A stretch of 5,331 nt of DNA from Pseudomonadota bacterium (GTDB taxonomy: Bacteria > Pseudomonadota > Alphaproteobacteria > Rhizobiales > Rhizobiaceae), in the NCBI GenBank assembly GCA_023428515.1, contig JAEYXI010000307.1, positions 1 to 5,331 on the forward strand. Reading direction: 5' to 3'. Both the position numbers and the translations under genes were made by a program. Position 1 is the first letter of the stretch. Every line of letters begins with the position of its first letter. Shown one piece after another: positions 1-5,331 of this stretch. Below the pieces are notes generated by a model, which saw only the letters and a program-made list of their open reading frames with translations, was not told where the DNA came from and searched no databases.

Positions 1-648
1 CACCGCGCCGGCGTCGAGGCGCTGCGCAAGACGGTCCGCGCCGCCGCCGACAGCGGCGTCGCCTGGCTGACCGTCTACGCCTTCTCATCCGAGAACTGGT
101 CGCGGCCGAAATCCGAGGTCAGCGACCTGATGGGGCTGCTGAAGCTCTTCATCCGCCGCGACCTTGCAGAACTCCACCAGAGCGGCGTCAGGGTAAGGGT
201 GATCGGTGAGCGCCCGGGCCTTGCGCCCGACATCGCGCAACTCCTCGACGAGGCGGAATCGCTGACCGCCAACAATCGCTCGCTGAACCTCGTCATCGCC
301 TTCAACTATGGCGGCCGCGACGAGATCGTGCGGGCCGCGCGCGGCATTGCCGATGCAGTCATCCGGGGTGATCTCGAGAGCGACGCGATAACCCAGGAGG
401 TCTTCGCCCGCTTCCTCGACACGGCAGACATTCCGGATCCGGACCTCGTCATCCGCACCAGCGGCGAGCAGCGCATGTCCAACTTCCTGCCCTGGCAATC
501 CGCCTACAGCGAACTCGTCTTCCTGACCTGCTACTGGCCCGACTTCACGCAGGAACACTTCGCCGATGCGCTCAGGCAATATGCCGCGCGCGAACGACGC
601 TTCGGCGGCGTGATGCCGCGAGGCGTGGCGCAGGGCGTCGCTTCGTGA
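1..648 (+). CDS. uppS: Undecaprenyl diphosphate synthase (isoprenyl transferase), 5'-truncated
   Basis: This cytosolic, membrane-associated cis-prenyltransferase condenses isopentenyl diphosphate onto farnesyl diphosphate to give C55 undecaprenyl diphosphate, the carrier for peptidoglycan and other surface polysaccharides. The frame is open from base 1 and shows 215 residues. It begins at the HRAG segment that follows the catalytic MDGNGRWA motif in the family, so roughly 30-40 N-terminal residues, including the catalytic Asp, lie outside the window. Visible family motifs are FSSENWSRP (residues 28-36), [15 protein letters not shown] (95-109), and the diphosphate-binding [11 protein letters not shown] (152-162) with R152, E156, R158 and S160. 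AYSEL (168-172) and YWPDF (178-182) follow, then the C-terminal RERRFGG (197-203). No key residue is missing in the visible part. The stop TGA overlaps the proposed cdsA start, so the two genes are probably co-transcribed and translationally coupled. The identification is firm. Confidence 0.96.
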   Translation, partial: HRAGVEALRKTVRAAADSGVAWLTVYAFSSENWSRPKSEVSDLMGLLKLFIRRDLAELHQSGVRVRVIGERPGLAPDIAQLLDEAESLTANNRSLNLVIAFNYGGRDEIVRAARGIADAVIRGDLESDAITQEVFARFLDTADIPDPDLVIRTSGEQRMSNFLPWQSAYSELVFLTCYWPDFTQEHFADALRQYAARERRFGGVMPRGVAQGVAS

Positions 649-1490
649 GCGGGGAAAGCTCACCGCCCAGGCAGATGAGCAACCTCCAGCTCCGTATCAT
701 CTCGTCGGTCGTGCTGATCGTCGCGGTGCTCGCAGTCACCTTCCTTGGCGGCGTTGCTTTCCGGCTGCTCGCGGCCCTCATTGCCGCCGTCATGTTCTAC
801 GAGTGGTGCACGATCTCGCGAAACGCGGCTGCCGTCCGCAATCAGCTCATCGCCGCCGCATTGCTCGCAGTGGTGCTGCTTGCCATGGTGCTCGGCTATT
901 CGGCGGTTGGCATACTCATTCTCCTCGCCGTCTCGGTGCTTGCCAGCCTGCTCGACAGCCGCCTTGCGGGGCAGGGCTCCTGGGCGCCGGCCGGCCTTGC
1001 CTATGCCGGCCTGTCAGGCGTCTCGCTCGCCTGGCTGCGCGATGGTGACCAGGCAGGCCTCATGGCTATCCTGTTCCTCTTCGCGGTGGTTTGGGCGACC
1101 GACATCTTCGCCTATTTCGTCGGCCGTTCGCTCGGCGGCCCGAAGCTCGCTCCGTCGATCTCACCCGGCAAGACGCAGAGCGGCGCGCTCGGCGGCACGC
1201 TTGGCGGCGTCCTCGCCGGCATTGCGCTCGCGGCCTATGCGGGGCTCGACAACCTGCCGCTGCTCGCGTTTGTCGCTTTCCTGCTTTCCGTCGTCTCGCA
1301 GGTCGGCGACCTTTTCGAATCCTGGGTCAAGCGACGCCATGGCGTGAAGGATTCGGGCAACATCATCCCCGGTCACGGAGGCGTGATGGACCGCGTCGAC
1401 GGGCTTGTCGTGGCAGCCTTTGCCCTATACGCCATCAGCTTCATGCTGGGGAACGCCGACAAGCCCGCGCAAGCCTTGTTTGCGATCTGA
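645..1490 (+). CDS. cdsA: Phosphatidate cytidylyltransferase (CDP-diacylglycerol synthase)
   Basis: This integral inner-membrane enzyme makes CDP-diacylglycerol from phosphatidic acid and CTP, the branch point for all phospholipids. The 281-residue product is of normal size and consists largely of hydrophobic helices, for example residues 17-34, 38-52, 68-100 and 139-160. The C-terminal family signature matches fully at residues 226-252: S226-x-V-K-R, K235-D236, H244-G-G and D249-R-V-D252. These acidic and basic residues bind metal and nucleotide in the family. [14 protein letters not shown] (171-184) and the D153-IFAYFVG stretch are also typical. The GTG start at 645 overlaps the uppS stop by 4 bases and has an AGGG at 632-635, 9 bases upstream. 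An in-frame ATG at 675 would give MSNLQLRI..., which resembles many relatives, but it has no well-placed ribosome binding site. The gene ends in tandem in-frame stops, TGA then TAG (1488-1493). Confidence 0.95.
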   Translation: MSGESSPPRQMSNLQLRIISSVVLIVAVLAVTFLGGVAFRLLAALIAAVMFYEWCTISRNAAAVRNQLIAAALLAVVLLAMVLGYSAVGILILLAVSVLASLLDSRLAGQGSWAPAGLAYAGLSGVSLAWLRDGDQAGLMAILFLFAVVWATDIFAYFVGRSLGGPKLAPSISPGKTQSGALGGTLGGVLAGIALAAYAGLDNLPLLAFVAFLLSVVSQVGDLFESWVKRRHGVKDSGNIIPGHGGVMDRVDGLVVAAFALYAISFMLGNADKPAQALFAI

Positions 1491-1574
1491 TAGAATCAGG
1501 TGCCACGGATTCGCCCGTATTGAGGCCACACTTGCCGCGTCGTCGGCGCCGTGGCGGGTAGTTGAGGGAACGAC
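1491..1574 (+). other. Short cdsA–rseP spacer without dxr
   Basis: This 84-base spacer begins with the second stop codon of cdsA and contains no ATG and no convincing gene. A 7-bp perfect inverted repeat (GCCACGG at 1502-1508, CCGTGGC at 1549-1555) is separated by 40 bases, too far apart to be a convincing terminator, and no T-tract follows. In many alphaproteobacteria dxr sits between cdsA and rseP. Its absence here fits rhizobial lineages where dxr lies elsewhere. The spacer probably carries the rseP translation signals and perhaps a minor promoter, though I see no clear -35/-10 pair. Confidence 0.6.
1564..1569 (+). promoter_or_regulatory. Ribosome binding site deciding the TTG start of rseP
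   Basis: The sequence GAGGGA ends 5 bases before the TTG at 1575; its GAGG core is 7 bases away. No ATG or GTG lies in frame upstream of the HExxH-bearing first membrane helix at a suitable distance, so this site is the main support for the TTG start. Confidence 0.7.
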
Positions 1575-2714
1575 TTGAGCGACACACTTTCATCGTTTCT
1601 CGGCACGGACAGCCTGCTGATCGGCACGATCATCCCGTTCCTCTTCGTGCTCACCGTGGTCGTCTTCGTCCACGAGATGGGGCATTACCTCGTCGGGCGC
1701 TGGTGCGGCATCGGCGTCAAGGCCTTCTCGATCGGGTTCGGCCCGGAACTGATCGGTTTCGACGACCGGCACGGTACGCGCTGGAAGCTCTCCGCCATCC
1801 CGCTTGGCGGCTACGTGAAATTCGTCGGCGACATGAATGCGACGAGCACGCCTGAGGCCGGCGAGATCGAGGCGCTTTCCGACGATGAGAAGAAGGTCGC
1901 CTTTCACACGCAGCCCGTGTGGAAGCGCGCGCTTACGGTTTTTGCCGGCCCGGCCTTCAATTTCCTGCTCACCATCGCCGTTTTCGCGGTGATGTTCACG
2001 CTTTACGGCAAGTTCGTCTCGGAGCCGGTCGTCGCCGAAGTGCGGCCCGACAGCCCGGCCGCCGCGGCCGGTTTTGAGCCCGGCGACCGCTTCGTCAGGG
2101 TCGACGGCTCCTCGGTCGAATCATTCGCCGACGTGCAGCGGCTCGTTTCGGGCCGGGCGGGCGACCCGATCGAGTTCGTGATGGCCCGCGACGGCGGCGA
2201 AGTGACGCTGACCGCGACGCCGGAGCCCATGGAGCAGACGGATGCGCTGGGCAACGTCGTGAAGCTCGCGGTGATCGGGGTGGTCAATACGCCCGAGGCC
2301 GGCCAGCAGCGCATGGTGGAGCTGAGTCCCGGCCAGGCCTTCGTCGAAGCGGTGGAGGAAACCGGCCACATCATCGTCAGGACCGGTCAATTTTTAAAAC
2401 GCTTCGTTGCGGGGCGCGAGGATAAGTGCCAGCTCGGCGGGCCGATCAAGATCGCCAAGATCTCCGGGCAGGCGGCCAAGCTCGGCTTCGAATGGCTGGT
2501 TCAACTGGTAGCGCTGCTTTCGGTCGGCATCGGGATCCTCAATCTGCTGCCGATTCCACCGCTCGATGGAGGACATCTCGTCTTCTACGCCGTGGAGGCC
2601 GTGAAAGGGCGTCCGGTGTCGGAGCGGGCTATGGAGGCGGTCTATCGCGTCGGCCTGTTCCTGGTTCTCGCCTTCATGGGGTTCGTTTTCTGGAACGACC
2701 TCTTTGGCTGTTGA
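1575..2714 (+). CDS. rseP: RseP-family intramembrane zinc metalloprotease (site-2 protease)
   Basis: This inner-membrane M50 protease cuts substrates within the bilayer. The E. coli member cleaves the anti-sigma factor RseA and remnant signal peptides; the Caulobacter member MmpA processes the polarity factor PodJ. The 379-residue product has the zinc ligands and catalytic Glu in HEMGH (33-37) inside the first membrane helix (about 14-37). The conserved IPLGGYVKF (75-83) follows, then a second helix with GPAFNF (125-130). One periplasmic PDZ domain lies at about 150-215, then LGGPIKIA (287-294). The third zinc ligand is D331 in the NLLPIPPLDGGH segment (323-334), and a final helix spans about 355-374. 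E. coli RseP is about 450 residues with two PDZ domains; a single PDZ and a length near 380 is the usual alphaproteobacterial form. The start codon is TTG. The true substrate is unknown here. Its position next to bamA agrees with an envelope-maintenance role. Confidence 0.95.
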   Translation: MSDTLSSFLGTDSLLIGTIIPFLFVLTVVVFVHEMGHYLVGRWCGIGVKAFSIGFGPELIGFDDRHGTRWKLSAIPLGGYVKFVGDMNATSTPEAGEIEALSDDEKKVAFHTQPVWKRALTVFAGPAFNFLLTIAVFAVMFTLYGKFVSEPVVAEVRPDSPAAAAGFEPGDRFVRVDGSSVESFADVQRLVSGRAGDPIEFVMARDGGEVTLTATPEPMEQTDALGNVVKLAVIGVVNTPEAGQQRMVELSPGQAFVEAVEETGHIIVRTGQFLKRFVAGREDKCQLGGPIKIAKISGQAAKLGFEWLVQLVALLSVGIGILNLLPIPPLDGGHLVFYAVEAVKGRPVSERAMEAVYRVGLFLVLAFMGFVFWNDLFGC

Positions 2715-2718
2715 AATC

Positions 2719-2811
2719 ATGAACGAATTTGGCGCGAACATGATGCGAGTTGAGGCGCCGTTTACCATGACGGGGGATATGCGTGACGCGAAAGCCACGC
2801 GGCTTGGTTAA
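2719..2811 (+). other. Possible 30-codon leader ORF downstream of rseP
   Basis: An ATG 4 bases after the rseP stop opens a 30-codon frame that begins MNEFGANMM, ends ATRLG and closes with TAA. It contains five methionines (positions 1, 8, 9, 17, 21). No clear Shine-Dalgarno sequence precedes it, although it could be translated by reinitiation after rseP. Its last codons and stop lie inside the overlapping hairpins at 2792-2835, a layout resembling a leader peptide. A frame this short is easily open by chance, so it is a candidate only. I recognise no family. Confidence 0.12.
2792..2805 (+). repeat. Small hairpin AAGCC/GGCTT
   Basis: Five perfect base pairs (AAGCC at 2792-2796 with GGCTT at 2801-2805) close a 4-base ACGC loop. 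Its right arm is shared with the left arm of the larger inverted repeat that follows, so the two cannot form together. Confidence 0.4.
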
Positions 2812-2835
2812 GTAAACACAAATTAACCAGGAGCC
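2801..2835 (+). repeat. Imperfect inverted repeat upstream of bamA
   Basis: A 7-bp perfect core, TGGTTAA (2805-2811) with TTAACCA (2823-2829), surrounds an 11-base AT-rich spacer. It extends outward through GGCT (2801-2804) pairing with AGCC (2832-2835), across a 2-base bulge (GG, 2830-2831). It could be an RNA stem or a DNA operator; no T-tract follows, so a terminator is unlikely. Confidence 0.45.
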
Positions 2836-2864
2836 TTGCTTGTGGGGAAAATCCGGTTATTACG
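2836..2864 (+). promoter_or_regulatory. Weak candidate bamA promoter
   Basis: TTGCTT (2836-2841) could serve as a -35 element, with ATTACG (2859-2864) 17 bases downstream, or TTATTA (2857-2862) at 15 bases, as a poor -10. The match to the housekeeping alphaproteobacterial consensus is modest. The location, just after an AT-rich inverted repeat and 70-100 bases before the bamA start, is what makes it plausible. I see no convincing GGAAC-type ECF promoter here. Confidence 0.25.
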
Positions 2865-2891
2865 GTCAGGGAAATGCACCGCGACGTCCGG

Positions 2892-2919
2892 TTTTCTCGC
2901 CGTGGGGACTTCGAGAAAA
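2892..2919 (+). repeat. 8-bp hairpin beside the bamA ribosome binding site
   Basis: TTTTCTCG (2892-2899) is perfectly complementary to CGAGAAAA (2912-2919), with a 12-base loop containing GTGGGGA. The right arm runs directly into AGGG (2920-2923), the best available Shine-Dalgarno sequence for bamA, though at 13 bases from the ATG it is distant. The hairpin could influence ribosome access; that is inference from position only. Confidence 0.45.
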
Positions 2920-2936
2920 AGGGTTCATAAGTTTAC

Positions 2937-5331
2937 ATGAAGGCAGCATCCGGGTTTTTGAGCGCCGCTTCGGCGGTCGCGTTGTCTGCGGCCTTGGCAA
3001 TGCCGAGTGCATTTGTGTTGCAGCTGGCGTCGGTATCCGTCGCGCAGGCCGCCACGGTCTCCTCGATCGATGTCAGGGGCAACAAGCGCGTCGACGCCGA
3101 AACGATTCGCAACTACCTCACCATCAAGCCCGGTCAGAGCTTCTCGTCGGTCGACATCGACGAATCCGTTAAGCGCCTCTTCGGAACCGGCCTGTTCTCC
3201 GACGTCAGCGTGAACCAGGTCGGCGGCACGCTCGTCGTGCAGGTTTCCGAATACGAGGTCGTCAACCAGGTCCTTTTCCAGGGCAACAAGAAGATCAAGG
3301 ACGCGCAGCTCTCCGGCGCGGTGCAGTTGAAGCCCCGCGGCACCTTCTCGCCCGACCAGATGGAAGCGGACGCCGAGGCGATCCGGCAGGCCTATTCCCG
3401 CATCGGCCGCGACGACGCGACGGTGACCCCCAGGACCATGGATCTCGGCGACAACCGCGTGAACGTGGTGTTCGAGATCAACGAAGGCGGCCGCACCAAG
3501 ATCAAGGCGGTGAACTTCGTCGGCAACGAGGCCTTCAGCGCCCGCCGCCTGTCGGACGTGATCGCGACGAAGAAGTCTTCCGTGCTTTCCTTCGTGCTGC
3601 GTGACGACATCTATGCCGAGGATCGGCTGCGTGCCGACGAGGAGGCGCTGCGCCGCTTCTACTTCAATCGCGGCTATGCCGACTTCCAGGTCGTCTCCGC
3701 CTTCGGCGAGCTCGACGAGGCGACCAACGAGTACACCGTCACCTTCACCATCGATGAAGGCCAGAAATACACCTTCAGCGATATCAGCGTCGACAGCACG
3801 CTGCCCGACGTTCCCGGTGAATCGCTGATGCCGCTGGTCGAGACGCATCCGGGCGATGTCTACAACGCCAAGGACATCGAGGACTCGATCATCAAGCTCA
3901 CCGAGCACCTCGCGGGCCTGGGCTATGCCTTCGCGCAGGTCACCCCGCGCGGCGACCGCAACTTCGAGAACCGCACCATCTCGGTCGTCTACACAATCGA
4001 CCAGGGCGCCAAGACCTATGTCGAGCGCATCGAGATTCGCGGCAACACGCGCTCGCGCGACTACGTCATCCGCCGCGAATTCGACGTCAGCGAAGGCGAC
4101 GCCTTCAACCAGGTTCTGATCCAGCGCGCTAAGCGCCGGCTGGAAGCCCTTGGTTTCTTTGAGACTGTCGAGGTTTCGACCGCTCCCGGCTCCGAGGCCG
4201 ACCAGGTCGTGCTGGTGGTCGATGTCGTGGATAAGTCGACCGGCGAGTTCTCGATCGGCGCCGGCTACACGACGGGCGGCGATTCGCCCGGACCGTCGAT
4301 CGAAGGCGCGATCACCGAGCGCAACTTCCTCGGACGCGGCCAGTTCATAAAGTTCTCCGCCGGCGGCGGCAAGGATTCACGCGACTTCCAGTTCTCCTTC
4401 ACCGAGCCGTATTTCCTCGGACGCCGCATCGCGGCCGGCTTCGACATCTACCGGCGCACGCGCAACTACGACGACTACGACAGCGATAGCACCGGCGCGA
4501 CCATCCGCTTCGGCCTGCCGATCACCGACAAGCTGTCGACCCAGATCGCTTACAACATCGTGAGCGAAGAATATAATCTGGACGACGACTGCGACGACAG
4601 CCCGTTCACCAACCCCTGCGGTGTGTCGAATGCGATCGTCGACGCGGTGGACAACAGCCCCTGGCTCAAGTCCTCGGTTTCCGGCGCGCTCGTCTACAAC
4701 ACGATCGCCGACATGAAGAGCCCGCATGCTGGCATCTTCGCCAACGTCGCGACCGAAGTCGCCGGCCTTGGCGGCGACGCCCAGTTCGTGAAGCTTACCG
4801 CGCGCGGTTCCTACTATCACACGCTGTCCGAGGAACTCGACATCGTCGGCATCGTCAGCGGCGGTGCAGGACATGTCTGGGGCTATGGCGACGACGGGCT
4901 TCGCATCTTCGACCAGTTCCAGAGCAACGACCGCATGATCCGCGGCTTCGAATATGGCGGCATCGGCCCGTACGACGCCAATTCGTCGGGTGACGACAAG
5001 CTCGGCGGCACGACCTATTTCAACGCTTCCGTCGAGGCGCAATTCCCGATGCCCGTCCTGCCTGAGAGCTTCGGCATCAGGGGCGCGGTCTTTGCGGACG
5101 CGGCTACGCTTTACGGCAGCGACATCGACGTTTCCGGCGTAGACGTGCGCGGAGACAGCATGCAATGGCGTGCTTCGGTCGGCGCCGGCCTGATCTGGGC
5201 GTCGCCCTTTGGCCCGCTGCGCATCGACTACGCGGTGCCGGTCGTCAAGGAAGACACCGACGAAGTGCAGGAATTCAACTTCGGCATGTCGACCCCCGTC
5301 AGCTGCGAGCGGGGGGGTTTTACCGGCCGTC
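2937..5331 (+). CDS. bamA: Outer membrane protein assembly factor BamA, 3' end not reached
   Basis: BamA is the core of the BAM complex, which folds beta-barrel proteins into the outer membrane. The visible 798 residues start with a Sec signal peptide (1-38, probable cleavage after AQA). Five POTRA domains follow at about 40-107, 108-184, 187-275, 278-357 and 360-432, then an Omp85 barrel from about 433. Diagnostic features are GNKRVDAETI (48-57) in POTRA 1, GNTRSRDYVIRREF (369-382) in POTRA 5 and the loop-6 IRGF motif (668-671). Near the C-terminus are WASPFGPLRIDYAVP (754-768) and the last-strand segment EFNFGMST (779-786). The ATG at 2937 is fixed by an in-frame TAA at 2928-2930. Two cysteines, C552 and C561, sit in an acidic barrel segment, probably an extracellular loop. 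Homologues normally stop about two residues after FGMST, on an aromatic residue. Here the frame continues PVSCERGGFTGR to the window edge without a stop. Confidence 0.95.
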   Translation, partial: MKAASGFLSAASAVALSAALAMPSAFVLQLASVSVAQAATVSSIDVRGNKRVDAETIRNYLTIKPGQSFSSVDIDESVKRLFGTGLFSDVSVNQVGGTLVVQVSEYEVVNQVLFQGNKKIKDAQLSGAVQLKPRGTFSPDQMEADAEAIRQAYSRIGRDDATVTPRTMDLGDNRVNVVFEINEGGRTKIKAVNFVGNEAFSARRLSDVIATKKSSVLSFVLRDDIYAEDRLRADEEALRRFYFNRGYADFQVVSAFGELDEATNEYTVTFTIDEGQKYTFSDISVDSTLPDVPGESLMPLVETHPGDVYNAKDIEDSIIKLTEHLAGLGYAFAQVTPRGDRNFENRTISVVYTIDQGAKTYVERIEIRGNTRSRDYVIRREFDVSEGDAFNQVLIQRAKRRLEALGFFETVEVSTAPGSEADQVVLVVDVVDKSTGEFSIGAGYTTGGDSPGPSIEGAITERNFLGRGQFIKFSAGGGKDSRDFQFSFTEPYFLGRRIAAGFDIYRRTRNYDDYDSDSTGATIRFGLPITDKLSTQIAYNIVSEEYNLDDDCDDSPFTNPCGVSNAIVDAVDNSPWLKSSVSGALVYNTIADMKSPHAGIFANVATEVAGLGGDAQFVKLTARGSYYHTLSEELDIVGIVSGGAGHVWGYGDDGLRIFDQFQSNDRMIRGFEYGGIGPYDANSSGDDKLGGTTYFNASVEAQFPMPVLPESFGIRGAVFADAATLYGSDIDVSGVDVRGDSMQWRASVGAGLIWASPFGPLRIDYAVPVVKEDTDEVQEFNFGMSTPVSCERGGFTGR
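5292..5321 (+). terminator. Terminator-like GC hairpin with short T-tract at the bamA 3' end
   Basis: ACCCCCG (5292-5298) can pair with the C-plus-poly-G arm and first T at 5310-5318 around an 11-base loop, with one or two unpaired Gs, followed directly by a run of four T. This resembles a rho-independent terminator. It sits where the end of bamA is expected, yet the bamA frame is still open through it, and the window ends 10 bases later. It may be genuine or reflect poor sequence at an assembly end. Confidence 0.35.

Larger units (their letters stand above)
2715..2936 (+). other. rseP–bamA intergenic region with several inverted repeats
   Basis: This 222-base stretch is the only non-coding region of note and is more AT-rich in its middle than the flanking genes. 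From left to right it holds a 6-bp inverted repeat ATCATG/CATGAT (2716-2721, 2739-2744) and a 30-codon ORF (2719-2811). Overlapping hairpins follow at 2792-2805 and 2801-2835, then a weak promoter candidate (2836-2864). Last come duplicated GTGGGGA and TCCGGTT words and an 8-bp hairpin (2892-2919) just before the bamA start. The length suggests that bamA has its own promoter or leader control in addition to readthrough from rseP. No typical rho-independent terminator with a T-tract is visible after rseP, so readthrough into bamA is plausible. Confidence 0.6.

Noticed and set aside
469..474. Q in place of H in the UppS RTGGEHR motif of E. coli
   Set aside because: RTSGEQR is the common form in many bacterial UppS proteins, so it is not an active-site anomaly.
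85..663. Long antisense ORF (192 codons) opposite uppS
   Set aside because: It mirrors a well-conserved sense gene in a high-GC sequence, where antisense frames are often open, and its protein has no recognisable family features.
1502..1555. Inverted repeat GCCACGG/CCGTGGC as a cdsA terminator
   Set aside because: The arms are 40 bases apart and no T-tract follows; it does not look like a working terminator.
1567..1597. GGAAC as a possible ECF sigma -35 before rseP
   Set aside because: The next CGTT lies 22 bases downstream instead of 16-17, and the GGAAC overlaps the ribosome binding site, so a promoter here would start inside the gene.
2840..3172. 110-codon forward ORF overlapping the bamA start
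   Set aside because: Most of it lies over the BamA signal peptide and POTRA 1 in another frame, and its start has no ribosome binding site.
2925..3908. 327-codon antisense ORF opposite the bamA POTRA region
   Set aside because: It is rich in Asp, Val, Leu and His in the manner of reverse-frame translation of high-GC genes, and the sense frame is clearly BamA.
4377..5165. 262-codon antisense ORF opposite the BamA barrel
   Set aside because: Same reason: the sense strand encodes unmistakable Omp85 barrel motifs and the antisense product resembles nothing known.

Overview
The window is a chromosomal stretch from an alphaproteobacterium. It is high in GC (by eye, not counted). The gene order uppS–cdsA–rseP–bamA on one strand, the BamA sequence style and the absence of dxr between cdsA and rseP suggest the Hyphomicrobiales (Rhizobiales), in the Rhizobiaceae/Phyllobacteriaceae/Brucellaceae neighbourhood. 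The family-level placement is inference. No tRNA, rRNA, mobile element, CRISPR array or sign of recent transfer was seen.

Layout. Bases 1-648 hold undecaprenyl diphosphate synthase (uppS), cut at its 5' end by the window edge. cdsA (645-1490) overlaps it by 4 bases and makes CDP-diacylglycerol. An 84-base gap follows, then rseP (1575-2714), a single-PDZ site-2 protease with a TTG start and a good ribosome binding site. A 222-base intergenic region (2715-2936) is the only sizeable non-coding stretch. It holds several inverted repeats, a possible 30-codon leader ORF and a weak promoter candidate. bamA (2937 to the window end) encodes the outer-membrane beta-barrel assembly factor: signal peptide, five POTRA domains and a 16-stranded barrel.

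The four genes form a classic envelope-biogenesis cluster. UppS makes the lipid carrier for peptidoglycan and other surface polymers. CdsA makes the common phospholipid precursor. RseP cleaves membrane proteins within the bilayer. BamA inserts outer-membrane proteins. In related genomes lpxD, fabZ, lpxA and lpxB usually follow bamA; they would lie just beyond this window.

I found no undescribed system. The points most worth a second look are the 3' end of bamA and the rseP–bamA intergenic region. In bamA the reading frame passes the usual C-terminal beta-signal without a stop and enters a terminator-like hairpin at the window edge. The intergenic region has mutually exclusive hairpins at the end of a small ORF and an 8-bp hairpin next to the bamA ribosome binding site.
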